Made by a program: the position numbers and the translations under genes
Origin: Vibrio spartinae
GTDB taxonomy: Bacteria; Pseudomonadota; Gammaproteobacteria; Enterobacterales; Vibrionaceae
Direction: 5' to 3'
DNA: 64,000 nucleotides
Assembly: GCF_024347135.1 (NCBI RefSeq)
Contig: NZ_AP024907.1
Span: 2,595,001 to 2,659,000 of the forward strand
Shown: positions 8,428-17,482 of the stretch, piece after piece
Layout of the letters: each line of letters opens with the position of its first letter
Numbering within the stretch: the stretch's first letter is position 1
The notes under the pieces: model-generated
What the model saw: only the letters and a program-made list of their open reading frames with translations
Told to the model about the DNA's origin: nothing
The model's database searches: none

Positions 8428-10041
8428 ATGGTCATGAAATATATCGCCTCCGCGAATATCGCTGTCGGCATTTTTCTACTGATTTACAGTATGAAACCCA
8501 CCTACCAGATCGGTCGCACAGTACAAGCGTCCCGCTGGAAAATACTTATCACGTTGCTCTCTATCTTTGTCCTTGGTTATCTTGCCATGCTTATCACACT
8601 GGTTGATAGGCCGATGAATACATCTCTGTTGACGATTTCATTGATTCTCCTCGGTACCAGTCTTTTTATTGCATTGGTCATCTCGCAGTCCCGAAATATA
8701 CTCTATCAGCTCAATCGTTCTGCTCAGGATGAACAGTACCATTCTTTACACGACAGTCTGACTTCACTGGCAAACCGTAAATATTTACTCAGTTCTCTCC
8801 AAAGCCTCGTTCAATCAAAACAGTGGTTTAGCTTGTTGCTGATTGACCTGAATAATTTCAAACAAATCAATGATGGTTTGGGGCATTACTTCGGCGATAA
8901 ATTTCTGATTTCAGTTGCCAATCTGTTACAGGAAAACACCAAACAATATGGGCGGCTATACCGTATGGGCGGTGATGAGTTTGCGCTGATCTTGCTCGGT
9001 AATGACGATGACACCATTCTCAGTGTGGTGGACGCCATTCATGATGCACTTCATGCACCAGTGAAAGTGATGACTTACTCGATGAAGACATCGGCAAGTG
9101 TTGGGATCACCAAGTATCCACACAACGGGCATGAAGTTTCTAATCTGTTGAAACAGGCAGATTTAGCCATGTATGACTCGAAGAAAAAACATAAATCTTA
9201 TACGTTTTATCATGACCAGCTGGGTTCCGACTCATACAAAAAGCTCAAACTTTCCATTAAATTAGCCGAAGCACTCAAAAATGACGTCTTTGAACTGCAT
9301 TACCAACCGATTATTCGCAGTCAGACACAAGGTATCGCTAGTCTCGAAGCCCTGCTGCGCTGGCCTCAGGAAGATGGTAGTTTTATTGAGCCGGGGGATT
9401 TTATTCCCATTGCTGAAAAAAGTGCGCTGATTTCCGTACTCACACAATGGGTAATCCATCGCGCCGCTCAGGATTTAAATGTCTTAAGGGCGCACGGTTT
9501 CCATGGCAGTCTCCATATCAACCTTTCTGCCAAAGATTTTCAGGATGATGAGGTTGTCGAACAACTGCGTGCTCTGCTCCATGCGGGGCAAGTACAAACG
9601 GATGATTTAGTGTTTGAGATTACCGAAAGTGCGGTGTTTGAAGATATTGAAAAGGCGAAGTGTATGATTAATAAGATACATGCACTCGGTTTTCAATTCA
9701 GTATGGATGATTTCGGCATCGGTTATTCTTCTCTGGTGATTTTGCGTGAATTACCAATTTCTCAGATTAAGATTGATCGCTCATTCGTTTCCGAATACCA
9801 CCAGAAAGAATCCAACCGGACCATTATTTATGCGTTGATCCGGTTAGCACAAGATTTGAATTTGAGTGTCGTTGCCGAAGGTGTGGAAGTTTGCAGTGTC
9901 GAACAGGCATTAGGGAAAATCGGATGCCACTATACGCAGGGGTTTCTTCGTTTCCCACCGGAGCCGTTACATCACTTATTATATAATGAGCAGTTCCGGA
10001 AATATCTTGAACCCATGCTTCCGGAACGACCCCAGCAATGA
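8428..10041 (+). CDS. Membrane GGDEF-EAL protein (cyclic-di-GMP turnover)
   Basis: Bifunctional-type cyclic-di-GMP enzyme. Two or three N-terminal transmembrane helices precede a diguanylate cyclase domain with intact GGDEF (in YRMGGDEFALI) and a phosphodiesterase domain with intact EALLRW, NLSA, DDFGIGYSSL, KIDRSFV and AEGVE motifs. No RxxD inhibitory site precedes GGDEF. Both active sites look complete, so either activity is possible. The start was placed at the ATG at 8428, seven bases after GGGG. An in-frame ATG at 8383 lacks a ribosome site and would add 15 unconvincing residues. There is no periplasmic sensor domain to suggest a signal. The link to the flanking dcuR and glpD genes is unknown. 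Confidence 0.85.
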   Translation: MVMKYIASANIAVGIFLLIYSMKPTYQIGRTVQASRWKILITLLSIFVLGYLAMLITLVDRPMNTSLLTISLILLGTSLFIALVISQSRNILYQLNRSAQDEQYHSLHDSLTSLANRKYLLSSLQSLVQSKQWFSLLLIDLNNFKQINDGLGHYFGDKFLISVANLLQENTKQYGRLYRMGGDEFALILLGNDDDTILSVVDAIHDALHAPVKVMTYSMKTSASVGITKYPHNGHEVSNLLKQADLAMYDSKKKHKSYTFYHDQLGSDSYKKLKLSIKLAEALKNDVFELHYQPIIRSQTQGIASLEALLRWPQEDGSFIEPGDFIPIAEKSALISVLTQWVIHRAAQDLNVLRAHGFHGSLHINLSAKDFQDDEVVEQLRALLHAGQVQTDDLVFEITESAVFEDIEKAKCMINKIHALGFQFSMDDFGIGYSSLVILRELPISQIKIDRSFVSEYHQKESNRTIIYALIRLAQDLNLSVVAEGVEVCSVEQALGKIGCHYTQGFLRFPPEPLHHLLYNEQFRKYLEPMLPERPQQ

Positions 10042-10057
10042 TGCCTTTCAATGAACC

Positions 10058-11602
10058 TTACCCGGCTTTAAACTGGTCAGCGACTGACATGTCAGTACAT
10101 TGGGCTGCGATGTACTGTGTAATGGCCTGCTGCTCTTCTTGATTAAGATATAAACCCAGTTTTGTTCTGCGCCATAAGAAGTCATCACTGGTTCTCACAA
10201 ATTCACAGGCAATCATGTAGTCGATTTCCCGTTGATAGACGCCTTCGGCGAAACAACGCCCCATCTCTTCTAAACAATTGACACCAGATAACATTTTTCG
10301 AGTATCGGTCCCAAACTGAGTCGCATAGCGGAATGCCAGTTTCTGGCTCAGCCACGGATAACTGGCGCGTAGTGACTCACCCAGTTGTTCCCGGGTACAG
10401 CTAAAGTAACCGCCCGGAAGTGGCACATTGGCTGTCCACGGTTTCCCTATCTGTTCAAAGTACGGTTCGAGCTTATTCATTGCCGCTTCACCCAGTTTAC
10501 GATAAGTCGTCAACTTACCGCCAAACACGGATAATAACGGTGCCTGATCGCCTGTCTGTTCCAGTTCAATCGTATAATCTCTGGTCACGGCCTGAGCTGA
10601 GCTTGACTCATCATCGCATAATGGGCGAACCCCACTGTATGACCAAATTACATCTTCATGAGACAATTGCCGCACAAAGTGCTGATTGACAATATCGATT
10701 AAGTAGTTCTGCTCTTCATCGTCGATTTCAACCTGACGGGGATCACCATGATATTCAACATCAGTGGTGCCGATAATTGAGAAATCGTCCATGTACGGAA
10801 TGACAAATACAATTCGATTATCTTTGTTCTGTAAGATGTACGCCTGCTCTTCATGATGAATCCGGGGGACAACAATATGCGACCCTTTCACCAGACGAAT
10901 ATTGCGTGGTGATGCCGTTGATAAACCATCGTCAAAAAACTGCTTCACCCAAGGCCCTGCGGCATTAACGAGCGCTTTAGCATAACGTTCGAAGCGGGTG
11001 TCCGATTGCTGATCATAAATCGTAACACGCCAGATATCGTTCTCACGCACGGCTCGTTCAACCCGACAGTAATTACTCACTTCTGCACCATTTTCTTGTG
11101 CAGCTAAAATGTTCAGAACGACTAAACGTGCATCATCGACCCAGCAATCCGAATACTCAAATCCAGTTTTCATTTCTGGTTTTAATAACCCGCTTTCAGC
11201 CAGATTCACCTTATGGCTGGCTGGGAGTGTGGTTCGTTTGCCGAGATGATCATATAAAAATAGTCCGCAGCGAATCATCCATGCCGGCCGTAGGTAAGGA
11301 CGGTGCGGTAACCGGAAACGCATCGGACGTGCCACATGAGGGGCTTTTCTGAGCAAAACCTCCCGTTCAGCAAGGGCTTCTGAGACTAAACGAAATTCAT
11401 AATGTTCCAAATAGCGCAATCCTCCGTGAATCAGCTTAGAGCTGGATGAGGAGGTTGCAGAGGCAAAGTCTTGCGCTTCATAAAGGCCGACGGACAGGCC
11501 CCGTCCGGCAGCATCAGCAGCGATTCCGGCACCATTAATGCCGCCACCGACAATAATTAAGTCCAGCAGACGATTTTCTTGATTGGGTGTTATTACATCC
11601 AT
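10058..11602 (-). CDS. glpD: Aerobic glycerol-3-phosphate dehydrogenase GlpD
   Basis: FAD-dependent inner-membrane-associated enzyme that oxidises sn-glycerol 3-phosphate to dihydroxyacetone phosphate, passing electrons to quinone. The 514-residue protein starts with the dinucleotide-binding motif GGGINGAGIA and continues with the family signature HGGLRYLEHYEFRLV. It is slightly longer than E. coli GlpD. GAGG lies about seven bases before the ATG. The upstream region holds two GlpR-type operators and a terminator that separates it from glpR, so it is probably its own GlpR-repressed unit. Confidence 0.96.
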   Translation of the reverse strand: MDVITPNQENRLLDLIIVGGGINGAGIAADAAGRGLSVGLYEAQDFASATSSSSSKLIHGGLRYLEHYEFRLVSEALAEREVLLRKAPHVARPMRFRLPHRPYLRPAWMIRCGLFLYDHLGKRTTLPASHKVNLAESGLLKPEMKTGFEYSDCWVDDARLVVLNILAAQENGAEVSNYCRVERAVRENDIWRVTIYDQQSDTRFERYAKALVNAAGPWVKQFFDDGLSTASPRNIRLVKGSHIVVPRIHHEEQAYILQNKDNRIVFVIPYMDDFSIIGTTDVEYHGDPRQVEIDDEEQNYLIDIVNQHFVRQLSHEDVIWSYSGVRPLCDDESSSAQAVTRDYTIELEQTGDQAPLLSVFGGKLTTYRKLGEAAMNKLEPYFEQIGKPWTANVPLPGGYFSCTREQLGESLRASYPWLSQKLAFRYATQFGTDTRKMLSGVNCLEEMGRCFAEGVYQREIDYMIACEFVRTSDDFLWRRTKLGLYLNQEEQQAITQYIAAQCTDMSVADQFKAG

Positions 11603-11615
11603 AAAGTAACCTCAA

Positions 11616-11633
11616 AATGAGCAAACGAACATT
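11616..11633 (-). promoter_or_regulatory. GlpR operator proximal to glpD
   Basis: AATGAGCAAACGAACATT contains a perfect GlpR half-site (CGAACAT) and a degenerate left half, 13 bases before the glpD start. The GlpR gene is adjacent. Confidence 0.55.
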
Positions 11634-11690
11634 TACAAACATTATTGAGCGTAACTTAACTGCCGTTTAAATGCATCATTTATTTTCGAA

Positions 11691-11709
11691 TATGTTCGTT
11701 TTGTTGATA
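11691..11709 (-). promoter_or_regulatory. GlpR operator distal to glpD
   Basis: TATGTTCGTTTTGTTGATA carries a perfect ATGTTCG half-site and a weak second half. Together with the proximal site it brackets the likely glpD promoter. Confidence 0.5.
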
Positions 11710-11720
11710 GATCTAAAAAA

Positions 11721-11746
11721 AACCTTCTTTTAAGAAGGTTTTTTAT
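11721..11746 (-). terminator. Terminator between glpR and glpD (bidirectional form)
   Basis: AACCTTCTT and AAGAAGGTT form a 9-bp stem flanked by an A-run on one side and a T-run on the other. It should terminate glpR on the minus strand and could work in both directions. Confidence 0.75.
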
Positions 11747-11776
11747 GAGGTGACCCGTAGTAAGATGGAACCTGAC

Positions 11777-12592
11777 TTAAGCCAGTGGGGATGAGTCTGG
11801 AATAGCTTGCTCGGTTTGTTGAGATGACGTCCCCGCGACCTCTAAAGACACTTGGTTAGATTCCAGAATCGAACGGATTTCCTGTGGGGGTTGTTTGTCG
11901 GTAAACAGCGTATTAATTTGGGAAATGTTACCGAGCTTGACCATCGCATTGCGACCAAATTTAGAGTGATCGACCGCAAGAAAAACGCTCCGGCTATTTT
12001 CAATAATCGCCTGTTTGACACGGACTTCATGGTAATCAAAATCCAGCAAAGACCCATCAAAATCGATACCACTGATCCCGAGAATACCGAAATCAAGCCG
12101 AAATTGTTGAATGAAGTCCAGCGTCGCTTCCCCGATAATCCCGCCATCGCGATTACGCACTTCACCACCAGCCAAAATGACATTAAAGTCCGGCTTTGAG
12201 AGCAGAATACTTGCCACATTGAGGTTATTCGTCACGATTCGCAACTGTTGATGGCTTCGGCTCAGGGCGCGCGCAACCGCTTCCGGGGTTGTCCCGATAT
12301 CAATGAACAGTGTCGCGTGATTCGGTATGTGCTTCACCAATGCTTCGGCAATATGATCTTTTTCAGAATAGTTATGTGACTTGCGGGTCGTATAAGAATC
12401 ATTCTCCGAGCTGATTGGCACCGTCGCGCCACCATGATAACGACGGATTTTATTTTCATCAGCCAACTCATTCAAATCACGACGAATCGTTTGTGGGCTA
12501 ACGTGAAAGCGTGCCACCAGTTCATCGGTACTGATGTAACCATGTTTTTTGACCAGTTCTATTATTTTCTGATGTCTCGGAATTTGCTTCAC
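11777..12592 (-). CDS. glpR: DeoR-family glycerol-3-phosphate regulon repressor GlpR
   Basis: Transcription repressor of glp genes, relieved by glycerol 3-phosphate. The N-terminal winged helix (VSPQTIRRDLNELADENKI) is followed by a sugar-phosphate-binding domain with FIDIGTTPEAVA and RLDFGILGISGID. Both closely match E. coli GlpR, so the specific call is firm. The start is placed at GTG (12592) because GGAG lies six bases upstream and E. coli GlpR begins at the same residue (Lys-Gln after the start). An ATG four codons earlier (12604) is possible but lacks a ribosome site. It probably controls glpD next door and glpT. The product is about 271 residues, with a C-terminal tail longer than in E. 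coli. Confidence 0.93.
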   Translation of the reverse strand: MKQIPRHQKIIELVKKHGYISTDELVARFHVSPQTIRRDLNELADENKIRRYHGGATVPISSENDSYTTRKSHNYSEKDHIAEALVKHIPNHATLFIDIGTTPEAVARALSRSHQQLRIVTNNLNVASILLSKPDFNVILAGGEVRNRDGGIIGEATLDFIQQFRLDFGILGISGIDFDGSLLDFDYHEVRVKQAIIENSRSVFLAVDHSKFGRNAMVKLGNISQINTLFTDKQPPQEIRSILESNQVSLEVAGTSSQQTEQAIPDSSPLA

Positions 12593-12604
12593 ATCCGGCT
12601 CCAT

Positions 12605-12914
12605 GTCTCATTAACCCATCACTCACAGATACAGCAACGCATCGCAACACACGACAACTGTTCTTGGGGGATGGCTTCATCTGTTCGAAAAAATGCACTC
12701 AAACATTCACTTAAACTATTGTGCGGTAAATCGGGGAGAGAAAGAAGTCTCTTCTATACAAAAAGTACCGTCCCATCATCGAAAAGCATCGCCTGATTCG
12801 TTTTCTTGTCATCTATCAAGTTTAGACTTTGCCGGCTCAAGTGAAAATGACTTGACGACAATAAGCACCTAATTGAATATTTACAATCATCCCATCAATG
12901 AAAGGAAGCGCAAC
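12605..12914. other. Intergenic region between glpR and the NLP gene
   Basis: About 310 bases between divergent genes. TTGACG (12852-12857) could be a -35 for the NLP gene, but no good -10 follows. AAGGA at 12902-12906 is the ribosome site of the NLP gene. No RNA gene, repeat or GlpR/KdgR-like operator was recognised. Confidence 0.4.
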
Positions 12915-13712
12915 ATGCCGAAATACAGACGTCACTATAGTTTGGCTCTCTCTCTATCACTGTTACTTTGCAGCACCGCTGCTGCCGATGACTTTTCTAA
13001 ACTGGATCAAGCGTTGCCAGCATCTGTCGATGCCTATTCAATCGCCCCAGTGTTTGACTTCGATACCGATGGCTGCTTGCCAAGTGCCGGCATCAGCCGT
13101 ACCGGTCAGCAAAATGGTGGATTGAAACCCTCTGGCGGCTTAACCTCTGGTTGTCGGAACAGCAGCTTTCTCAATTTATCCAATACTTATCATCGCTATG
13201 CCTGCAAAATCAATGGCTCAGATCAGTATTGTGCTCACTTCTACGCTTTATATTTCCTCAAAGACCAAATTCTCAATGGTATTCAAAGTGGTCACCGTCA
13301 TGATTGGGAAAATGTGGTGATCTGGACTAAAAATGGCAGCGTGACACACGGAAGTTACAGCGCCCACGGTAACCTGACTACACGGGCGGTTTCTGAGTTA
13401 GATACCAATGGCAAACATATCAAATTCGTTTATCACAAGGATGGCCTCCTGACGCATGCATTCCGGTTCAGCAAGATCGGTGAAGTCGCTGAAAACCCAT
13501 ACGGCTACTTTGTCACGCCTGATATTGTCAGTTGGTATACCATGTATGGCGACCAAGTCAGTAACGACAATCTGAGAAACCGACTCAATCGTTATGACTA
13601 CGGCTCAGCCAATGTGCCAGTCAGGGATGGGAGCTTCCTGAGTAACTTGAATCGTGGCAAACCCGATAGTTATCCGCAATTTTCTGCTACAGATGTGGTT
13701 CGTTCCCGTTAA
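12915..13712 (+). CDS. Secreted Nep1-like protein (NPP1/NLP family)
   Basis: Member of the necrosis- and ethylene-inducing peptide family, secreted cytolysins best known from plant-pathogenic fungi, oomycetes and Pectobacterium. They bind plant sphingolipids and permeabilise eudicot membranes. The product has 265 residues: a signal peptide (about 1-24, ending TAAA), then a beta-sandwich domain with the diagnostic heptapeptide GHRHDWE (126-132), whose His/Asp/Glu bind the divalent cation. Cysteines at 54, 80, 97 and 106 could form disulfides. The start at 12915 has AAGGA upstream; an ATG 14 codons earlier would spoil the signal peptide. It lies between glpR and glpT, near pectinases. Toxicity to plants is inference; some NLPs are not cytotoxic. 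Confidence 0.93.
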   Translation: MPKYRRHYSLALSLSLLLCSTAAADDFSKLDQALPASVDAYSIAPVFDFDTDGCLPSAGISRTGQQNGGLKPSGGLTSGCRNSSFLNLSNTYHRYACKINGSDQYCAHFYALYFLKDQILNGIQSGHRHDWENVVIWTKNGSVTHGSYSAHGNLTTRAVSELDTNGKHIKFVYHKDGLLTHAFRFSKIGEVAENPYGYFVTPDIVSWYTMYGDQVSNDNLRNRLNRYDYGSANVPVRDGSFLSNLNRGKPDSYPQFSATDVVRSR

Positions 13713-13765
13713 ATCAATTCTCGCGAATCAATTCAGATAACATCAGGCCCACTGATTTAAAAACA

Positions 13766-13800
13766 GATGCAACCCGGCAAATCATCCACTGGGTTGCATC
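13766..13800 (-). terminator. Terminator for glpT
   Basis: GATGCAACCC and GGGTTGCATC form a perfect 10-bp stem. Read on the minus strand it is followed by TGTTTTTAAA, so it fits a Rho-independent terminator for glpT. It may also help stop the converging NLP transcript. Confidence 0.75.
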
Positions 13801-13831
13801 CGCACTATCAAAAACTCAACCTATCGGCAGA

Positions 13832-15190
13832 CTAGGCCAATGCCTGTTCCTGCTTGTCCCGGTGCACTTTTCTTTCACCGATCAAGGCGTAAATCAGACA
13901 GATAATCGCAGCGATACATGCGCCAACCAAAATGATGAATCCGCCATTCCAACCAAAGTGATCAACGGTATAGCCTAAAACAGCATTTGCCGCGACAGCC
14001 CCGCCCAGATAACCGAACAGACCGGTCAGTCCGGCGGCGGTTCCTGCGGCTTTCTTGGGCGCGAGTTCCAATGCATAAAGGCCAATCAACATCACGGGCC
14101 CATAAATAAGAAAGCCGATGGCAATCAGCGCCAGCATATCGATACTCGGATGACCCGCAGGATTTAACCAATATACCAGTACCGCGAACAACACCAATAC
14201 CATGAACAGAATGCCGGCAGGGGCACGACGTCCATGAAAAACTTTATCGGAAATCCATCCGCACAATAAGGTACCCGGAATACCGGCCCACTCATACAGA
14301 AAATAAGCCCATGATGATTTATCAACCGTAAAATCTTTTGCCTCTTTCAGATAAACCGGGGCCCAGTCTAGTACGCCGTAACGGATCAGATAGACAAAAG
14401 CATTTGCAACTGCGATTGACCATAATAGTTTGTTGTTAAAGACATATTTGAAGAAAATATCTTTCGCACTCATTTCTTTCTCATACGATTGATCATAATC
14501 CTCGGGATAATCATCTTTATACGCTTCAATCGGGGGTAAACCACACGATTGTGGTGTGTCTCTCAGTGTCACCCAAATCAGAATCGCCACCAGTATTGCG
14601 AAAAACGCCGGGACATAAAATGCCGTACGCCAGTCGTCATGAAATAACCATAATCCCAACAGAAAGATCGGCCCAATCAGCCCCCCACCAACATTATGCG
14701 CAACATTCCATACTGAAACGAGTTCACCACGCTCTTTGCGTGACCACCAGTGCACCATCGTTCTGCCACAGGCTGGCCAGCCCATCCCCTGAAACCAACC
14801 ATTCAAAAACAACAAAATAAACATGGCGGTAATACTACCGGTCGCCCACGGCATAAAACCGAAACACAACATGACGCAAGCCGAAAGCACTAAGCCAGCA
14901 CTGAGGAAATAGCGCGGATTTGAGCGATCAGAAACACTCCCCATGAGAAACTTAGACAGGCCATAGGCAATAGAAACCGCAGCAAGTGCAACCCCCAAAT
15001 CACCGCGGCTGAATCCTTGTTCAATCAGAAATGGCATGGCCAGACTAAAATTTTTCCGCACCAGATAATAACCCGCGTAACCCACGAAAATACCGATAAA
15101 AAGTTGCCAGCGTAATCGCGTGTAAACCCCGTCAATCTGCTCACGGGGAAGTGGCTCAATATGAGCCTGTGGTTTGAAAATTCCAAACAT
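13832..15190 (-). CDS. glpT: Glycerol-3-phosphate:phosphate antiporter GlpT
   Basis: Major-facilitator inner-membrane antiporter importing glycerol 3-phosphate in exchange for phosphate. The 452 residues equal the E. coli length, with twelve predicted helices. Substrate-site residues of GlpT are all present: Arg in [11 protein letters not shown] (position 45 region), His in NVAHNVGGG (165 region) and Arg in [10 protein letters not shown] (269 region). The family motif [13 protein letters not shown] is also present. It supplies substrate for GlpD. A GlpR-like operator lies about 80 bases upstream. Confidence 0.97.
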   Translation of the reverse strand: MFGIFKPQAHIEPLPREQIDGVYTRLRWQLFIGIFVGYAGYYLVRKNFSLAMPFLIEQGFSRGDLGVALAAVSIAYGLSKFLMGSVSDRSNPRYFLSAGLVLSACVMLCFGFMPWATGSITAMFILLFLNGWFQGMGWPACGRTMVHWWSRKERGELVSVWNVAHNVGGGLIGPIFLLGLWLFHDDWRTAFYVPAFFAILVAILIWVTLRDTPQSCGLPPIEAYKDDYPEDYDQSYEKEMSAKDIFFKYVFNNKLLWSIAVANAFVYLIRYGVLDWAPVYLKEAKDFTVDKSSWAYFLYEWAGIPGTLLCGWISDKVFHGRRAPAGILFMVLVLFAVLVYWLNPAGHPSIDMLALIAIGFLIYGPVMLIGLYALELAPKKAAGTAAGLTGLFGYLGGAVAANAVLGYTVDHFGWNGGFIILVGACIAAIICLIYALIGERKVHRDKQEQALA

Positions 15191-15266
15191 GATGACCTCA
15201 GCGATGGTGATAATATCAATGTCCTGATGAATCGTTTCATCACAATAGACAATAAAGCGCGAACAG

Positions 15267-15285
15267 AATGTTCGTTCGAGCTCAT
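15267..15285 (-). promoter_or_regulatory. GlpR operator upstream of glpT
   Basis: AATGTTCGTTCGAGCTCAT has a perfect ATGTTCG half-site and a partial second half. TGTGA on the minus strand immediately beside it could be half of a CRP site. Together these suggest glycerol-3-phosphate induction and catabolite control of glpT. Confidence 0.5.
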
Positions 15286-15442
15286 CACATTTTCATATGC
15301 GCAATATTACATTTTTGTGACAACTCCGGCACTGTCATTAATTTGCATATGAAAACAAGTCATTCATGTCGGTCACCCCACATTCTGTGATACCGACGAA
15401 AGTGCGACGTGGCACATTAGGAAGAGGTTCAGATAAGTCGGA

Positions 15443-15510
15443 TTGATAACATGAGTTGATAACACATGCTTGATAACACAAATTCAATCACACAAATTCC
15501 ATCACACAAA
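15443..15510. repeat. Degenerate short tandem repeat, 13-14 bp period
   Basis: TTGATAACA occurs at 15443, 15456 and 15470, then ATCACACAAA at 15487 and 15501, all 13-17 bases apart. The array sits between glpT and the end of the pectate lyase gene. It looks like decayed slippage repeats. A role as a protein-binding array is possible but not supported further. Confidence 0.6.
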
Positions 15511-15537
15511 GGGGTAGCCGTTGACGGCCACCCCTTT
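15508..15537 (-). terminator. Hairpin at the end of the pectate lyase gene
   Basis: AAAGGGGT-A-GCCGT and ACGGC-C-ACCCCTTT form a 13-bp stem with one mismatch, 25 bases after the pectate lyase stop. The T-run on the minus strand is short, so termination efficiency is uncertain. Confidence 0.65.
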
Positions 15538-15562
15538 GATATTGCATGTTCTGCCGGGTCAA

Positions 15563-17080
15563 TTAATTTTTATAAACTTCAAACTCAGCAATAGCAGGCG
15601 TGCCGCTGGCTGAGTGGATCACAAAGCTGATTTTATCCAAATTCGTATTCGGAAATGAGATAACGCTGGGAATGGAACTTCCCGATGCCAGCGTGGCACC
15701 ATCATCATGATTCACCAAAGACCAAGAAGTGACCGTGCCCTGAGTACCGGACAGTTCAATGATTCGAACTGCATTAATGGTTTGATTGAGACGTTTGACA
15801 CTGATCGTGCCGGTTGTACCTCTTGGCGACCAGTAGGAACTGCTATCTCCGTCTGTCACATTACCATAGCTGGTTCCGTTACCTTTAGAACTACCGTCAG
15901 CACCTGCATTTAAGGCAAGGTTTGAACCTGAAGTTGAACCACCGCCGTTATCCTGATCGCCACCATTATCGTTACCATTACCAGAATGATCATCTCCCGG
16001 TGTGACATGACAACGACCATCAGAAACAGCCAGGCCTTTATCCGCACCCGCGGTTGCCATCACAATCGCTGGAACACAGCTTGCCTGATCGGGTTGATAT
16101 TGATAAGGAATACCAATAGAAGTGGTCGAAACCGGATTTGGCCCTGCCGGATGAACTTTGTTGCCATCATTGGACCAACGTACGTTATTCCAAATATTGC
16201 CACTCACATCCCAAAATCCCATATCATTGGTATAGAAAGTACCGAGCGGGTCTTTAGAATCTTTAACATAGTTATTTTCTGCTTTGATCTTCCCGCCGAT
16301 TCTTGGGTTCATCCCTGAAGAAATTAAGCCATCATAATAATTGTTATAAGAATGTGCTGTCGCATGGCGTAACAGGGGTGTCCGTGAATTAATGTTCTCA
16401 TAGTAGTTATGGTGGAAAGTCACCGGCCCGTTGTTATCATCGCTGTCACTTGAACCAACCAGACCACCCCGGCCAGAATTTCTCAGAATACTGTAAGAGA
16501 CGGTGACGTACTTGGTATCATTCTTCATATCAACCAAAGCGTCATAGCCATCACTTTCACCACCACTCGCTTCTAATGTGACATGATCAACCCAGACGTT
16601 TGAGACATCTTTCTCCATCCCGATAGCATCACCACCGTTCGACGTCGGAAAACCAGATTTCTTCACATTTCTGACATGCACATTACGGATGATGATGTTG
16701 GATGAAGAACGGATATGAATCCCAAGCTCATCAAATAGAGCGCCCTGACCGACCCCTATCAGGGTGACATTGCTGATATTTTTCAGCTCAATTTTATCCG
16801 CAGCGGTGTTACAACTCGGGCCGGAGACCTTTGAAGTATTGCCATGGTTAATGGTTCCTTCGACCTGAATAGTAATCGGAGTATCACTAGAAACACGGTT
16901 ACATAACGCCGCATGAATTTGCGTACCGGTTGTTGCGCGAACGACTTGTCCCCCGTCTCCGCCTGTTGTTCCGCCATTTTCAGTATGAAAGCCATTCGCG
17001 AATGAAGGTAACGCGACCCATGCCAGCGATGATATCACTGAAGCGACTATCGTATGCTTAAATTGTTTGTCGATCATCAT
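15563..17080 (-). CDS. Secreted pectate lyase (PL1 family) with C-terminal accessory domain
   Basis: Extracellular endo-pectate lyase cleaving polygalacturonate by beta-elimination. The product has 505 residues: signal peptide (1-28), a right-handed beta-helix PL1 catalytic domain (about 40-360), an Asp/Asn/Gly-rich linker (about 361-386), and a C-terminal domain (about 387-505). The C-terminal domain resembles discoidin (F5/8-type) carbohydrate-binding modules by its NLALNAGADGSS start and its strand pattern. Catalytic-domain motifs are VWVDHV (162-166) and RTPLLR (233-238), the latter containing the catalytic arginine. AAGGA precedes the ATG. It is transcribed away from the rhamnogalacturonan lyase, with a KdgR-like site between. 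The C-terminal domain family is less certain than the lyase call. Confidence 0.93.
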   Translation of the reverse strand: MMIDKQFKHTIVASVISSLAWVALPSFANGFHTENGGTTGGDGGQVVRATTGTQIHAALCNRVSSDTPITIQVEGTINHGNTSKVSGPSCNTAADKIELKNISNVTLIGVGQGALFDELGIHIRSSSNIIIRNVHVRNVKKSGFPTSNGGDAIGMEKDVSNVWVDHVTLEASGGESDGYDALVDMKNDTKYVTVSYSILRNSGRGGLVGSSDSDDNNGPVTFHHNYYENINSRTPLLRHATAHSYNNYYDGLISSGMNPRIGGKIKAENNYVKDSKDPLGTFYTNDMGFWDVSGNIWNNVRWSNDGNKVHPAGPNPVSTTSIGIPYQYQPDQASCVPAIVMATAGADKGLAVSDGRCHVTPGDDHSGNGNDNGGDQDNGGGSTSGSNLALNAGADGSSKGNGTSYGNVTDGDSSSYWSPRGTTGTISVKRLNQTINAVRIIELSGTQGTVTSWSLVNHDDGATLASGSSIPSVISFPNTNLDKISFVIHSASGTPAIAEFEVYKN

Positions 17081-17319
17081 GCTCTTCCTTATCTATATCT
17101 ATATCATTAAAATATGGGTTATTTCCCGCCGATGATTCACGGCAGCGGCAGACCTTATCGCAAATAAAGTGATTACTTTTCAATTACTTTTATGTCTGAA
17201 ATTTCTTTTTGGGGTTAATATCATGCTTTATGCAAGCCGGTCTCTCTCAATATCTTATTTTTGATAAGCTTTAGCCAAATTAAAGCAACAAACATATATC
17301 AAAATACTATTCCTTTTAA

Positions 17320-17338
17320 AATAAAACATTGTTTCTTT
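17320..17338. promoter_or_regulatory. KdgR-like operator between the two pectinase genes
   Basis: AATAAAACATTGTTTCTTT matches the enterobacterial KdgR operator consensus (AATGAAACATTGTTTCATT, from memory) at 17 of 19 positions. It lies roughly midway in the 557-base divergent region between the pectate lyase and rhamnogalacturonan lyase starts. KdgR represses pectinolysis genes until 2-keto-3-deoxygluconate appears. No kdgR gene is in this window. Confidence 0.6.
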
Positions 17339-17482
17339 TTTGATCTTGGTTAAAAAAACAAACATAATTTAGTCAGAATTATTTTTGTTGAACAAGTTCA
17401 CACCGTCCTATTTTTTCTCTGTTAGACTTAGCATAATCTCTATTGTTAATTACATATTTTCTAATCACTGGCAATCACGATT

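Noticed and set aside
15443..15510. CRISPR-like array
   Set aside because: Units are only 9-10 bases with 4-5 base gaps; no spacers or cas genes.
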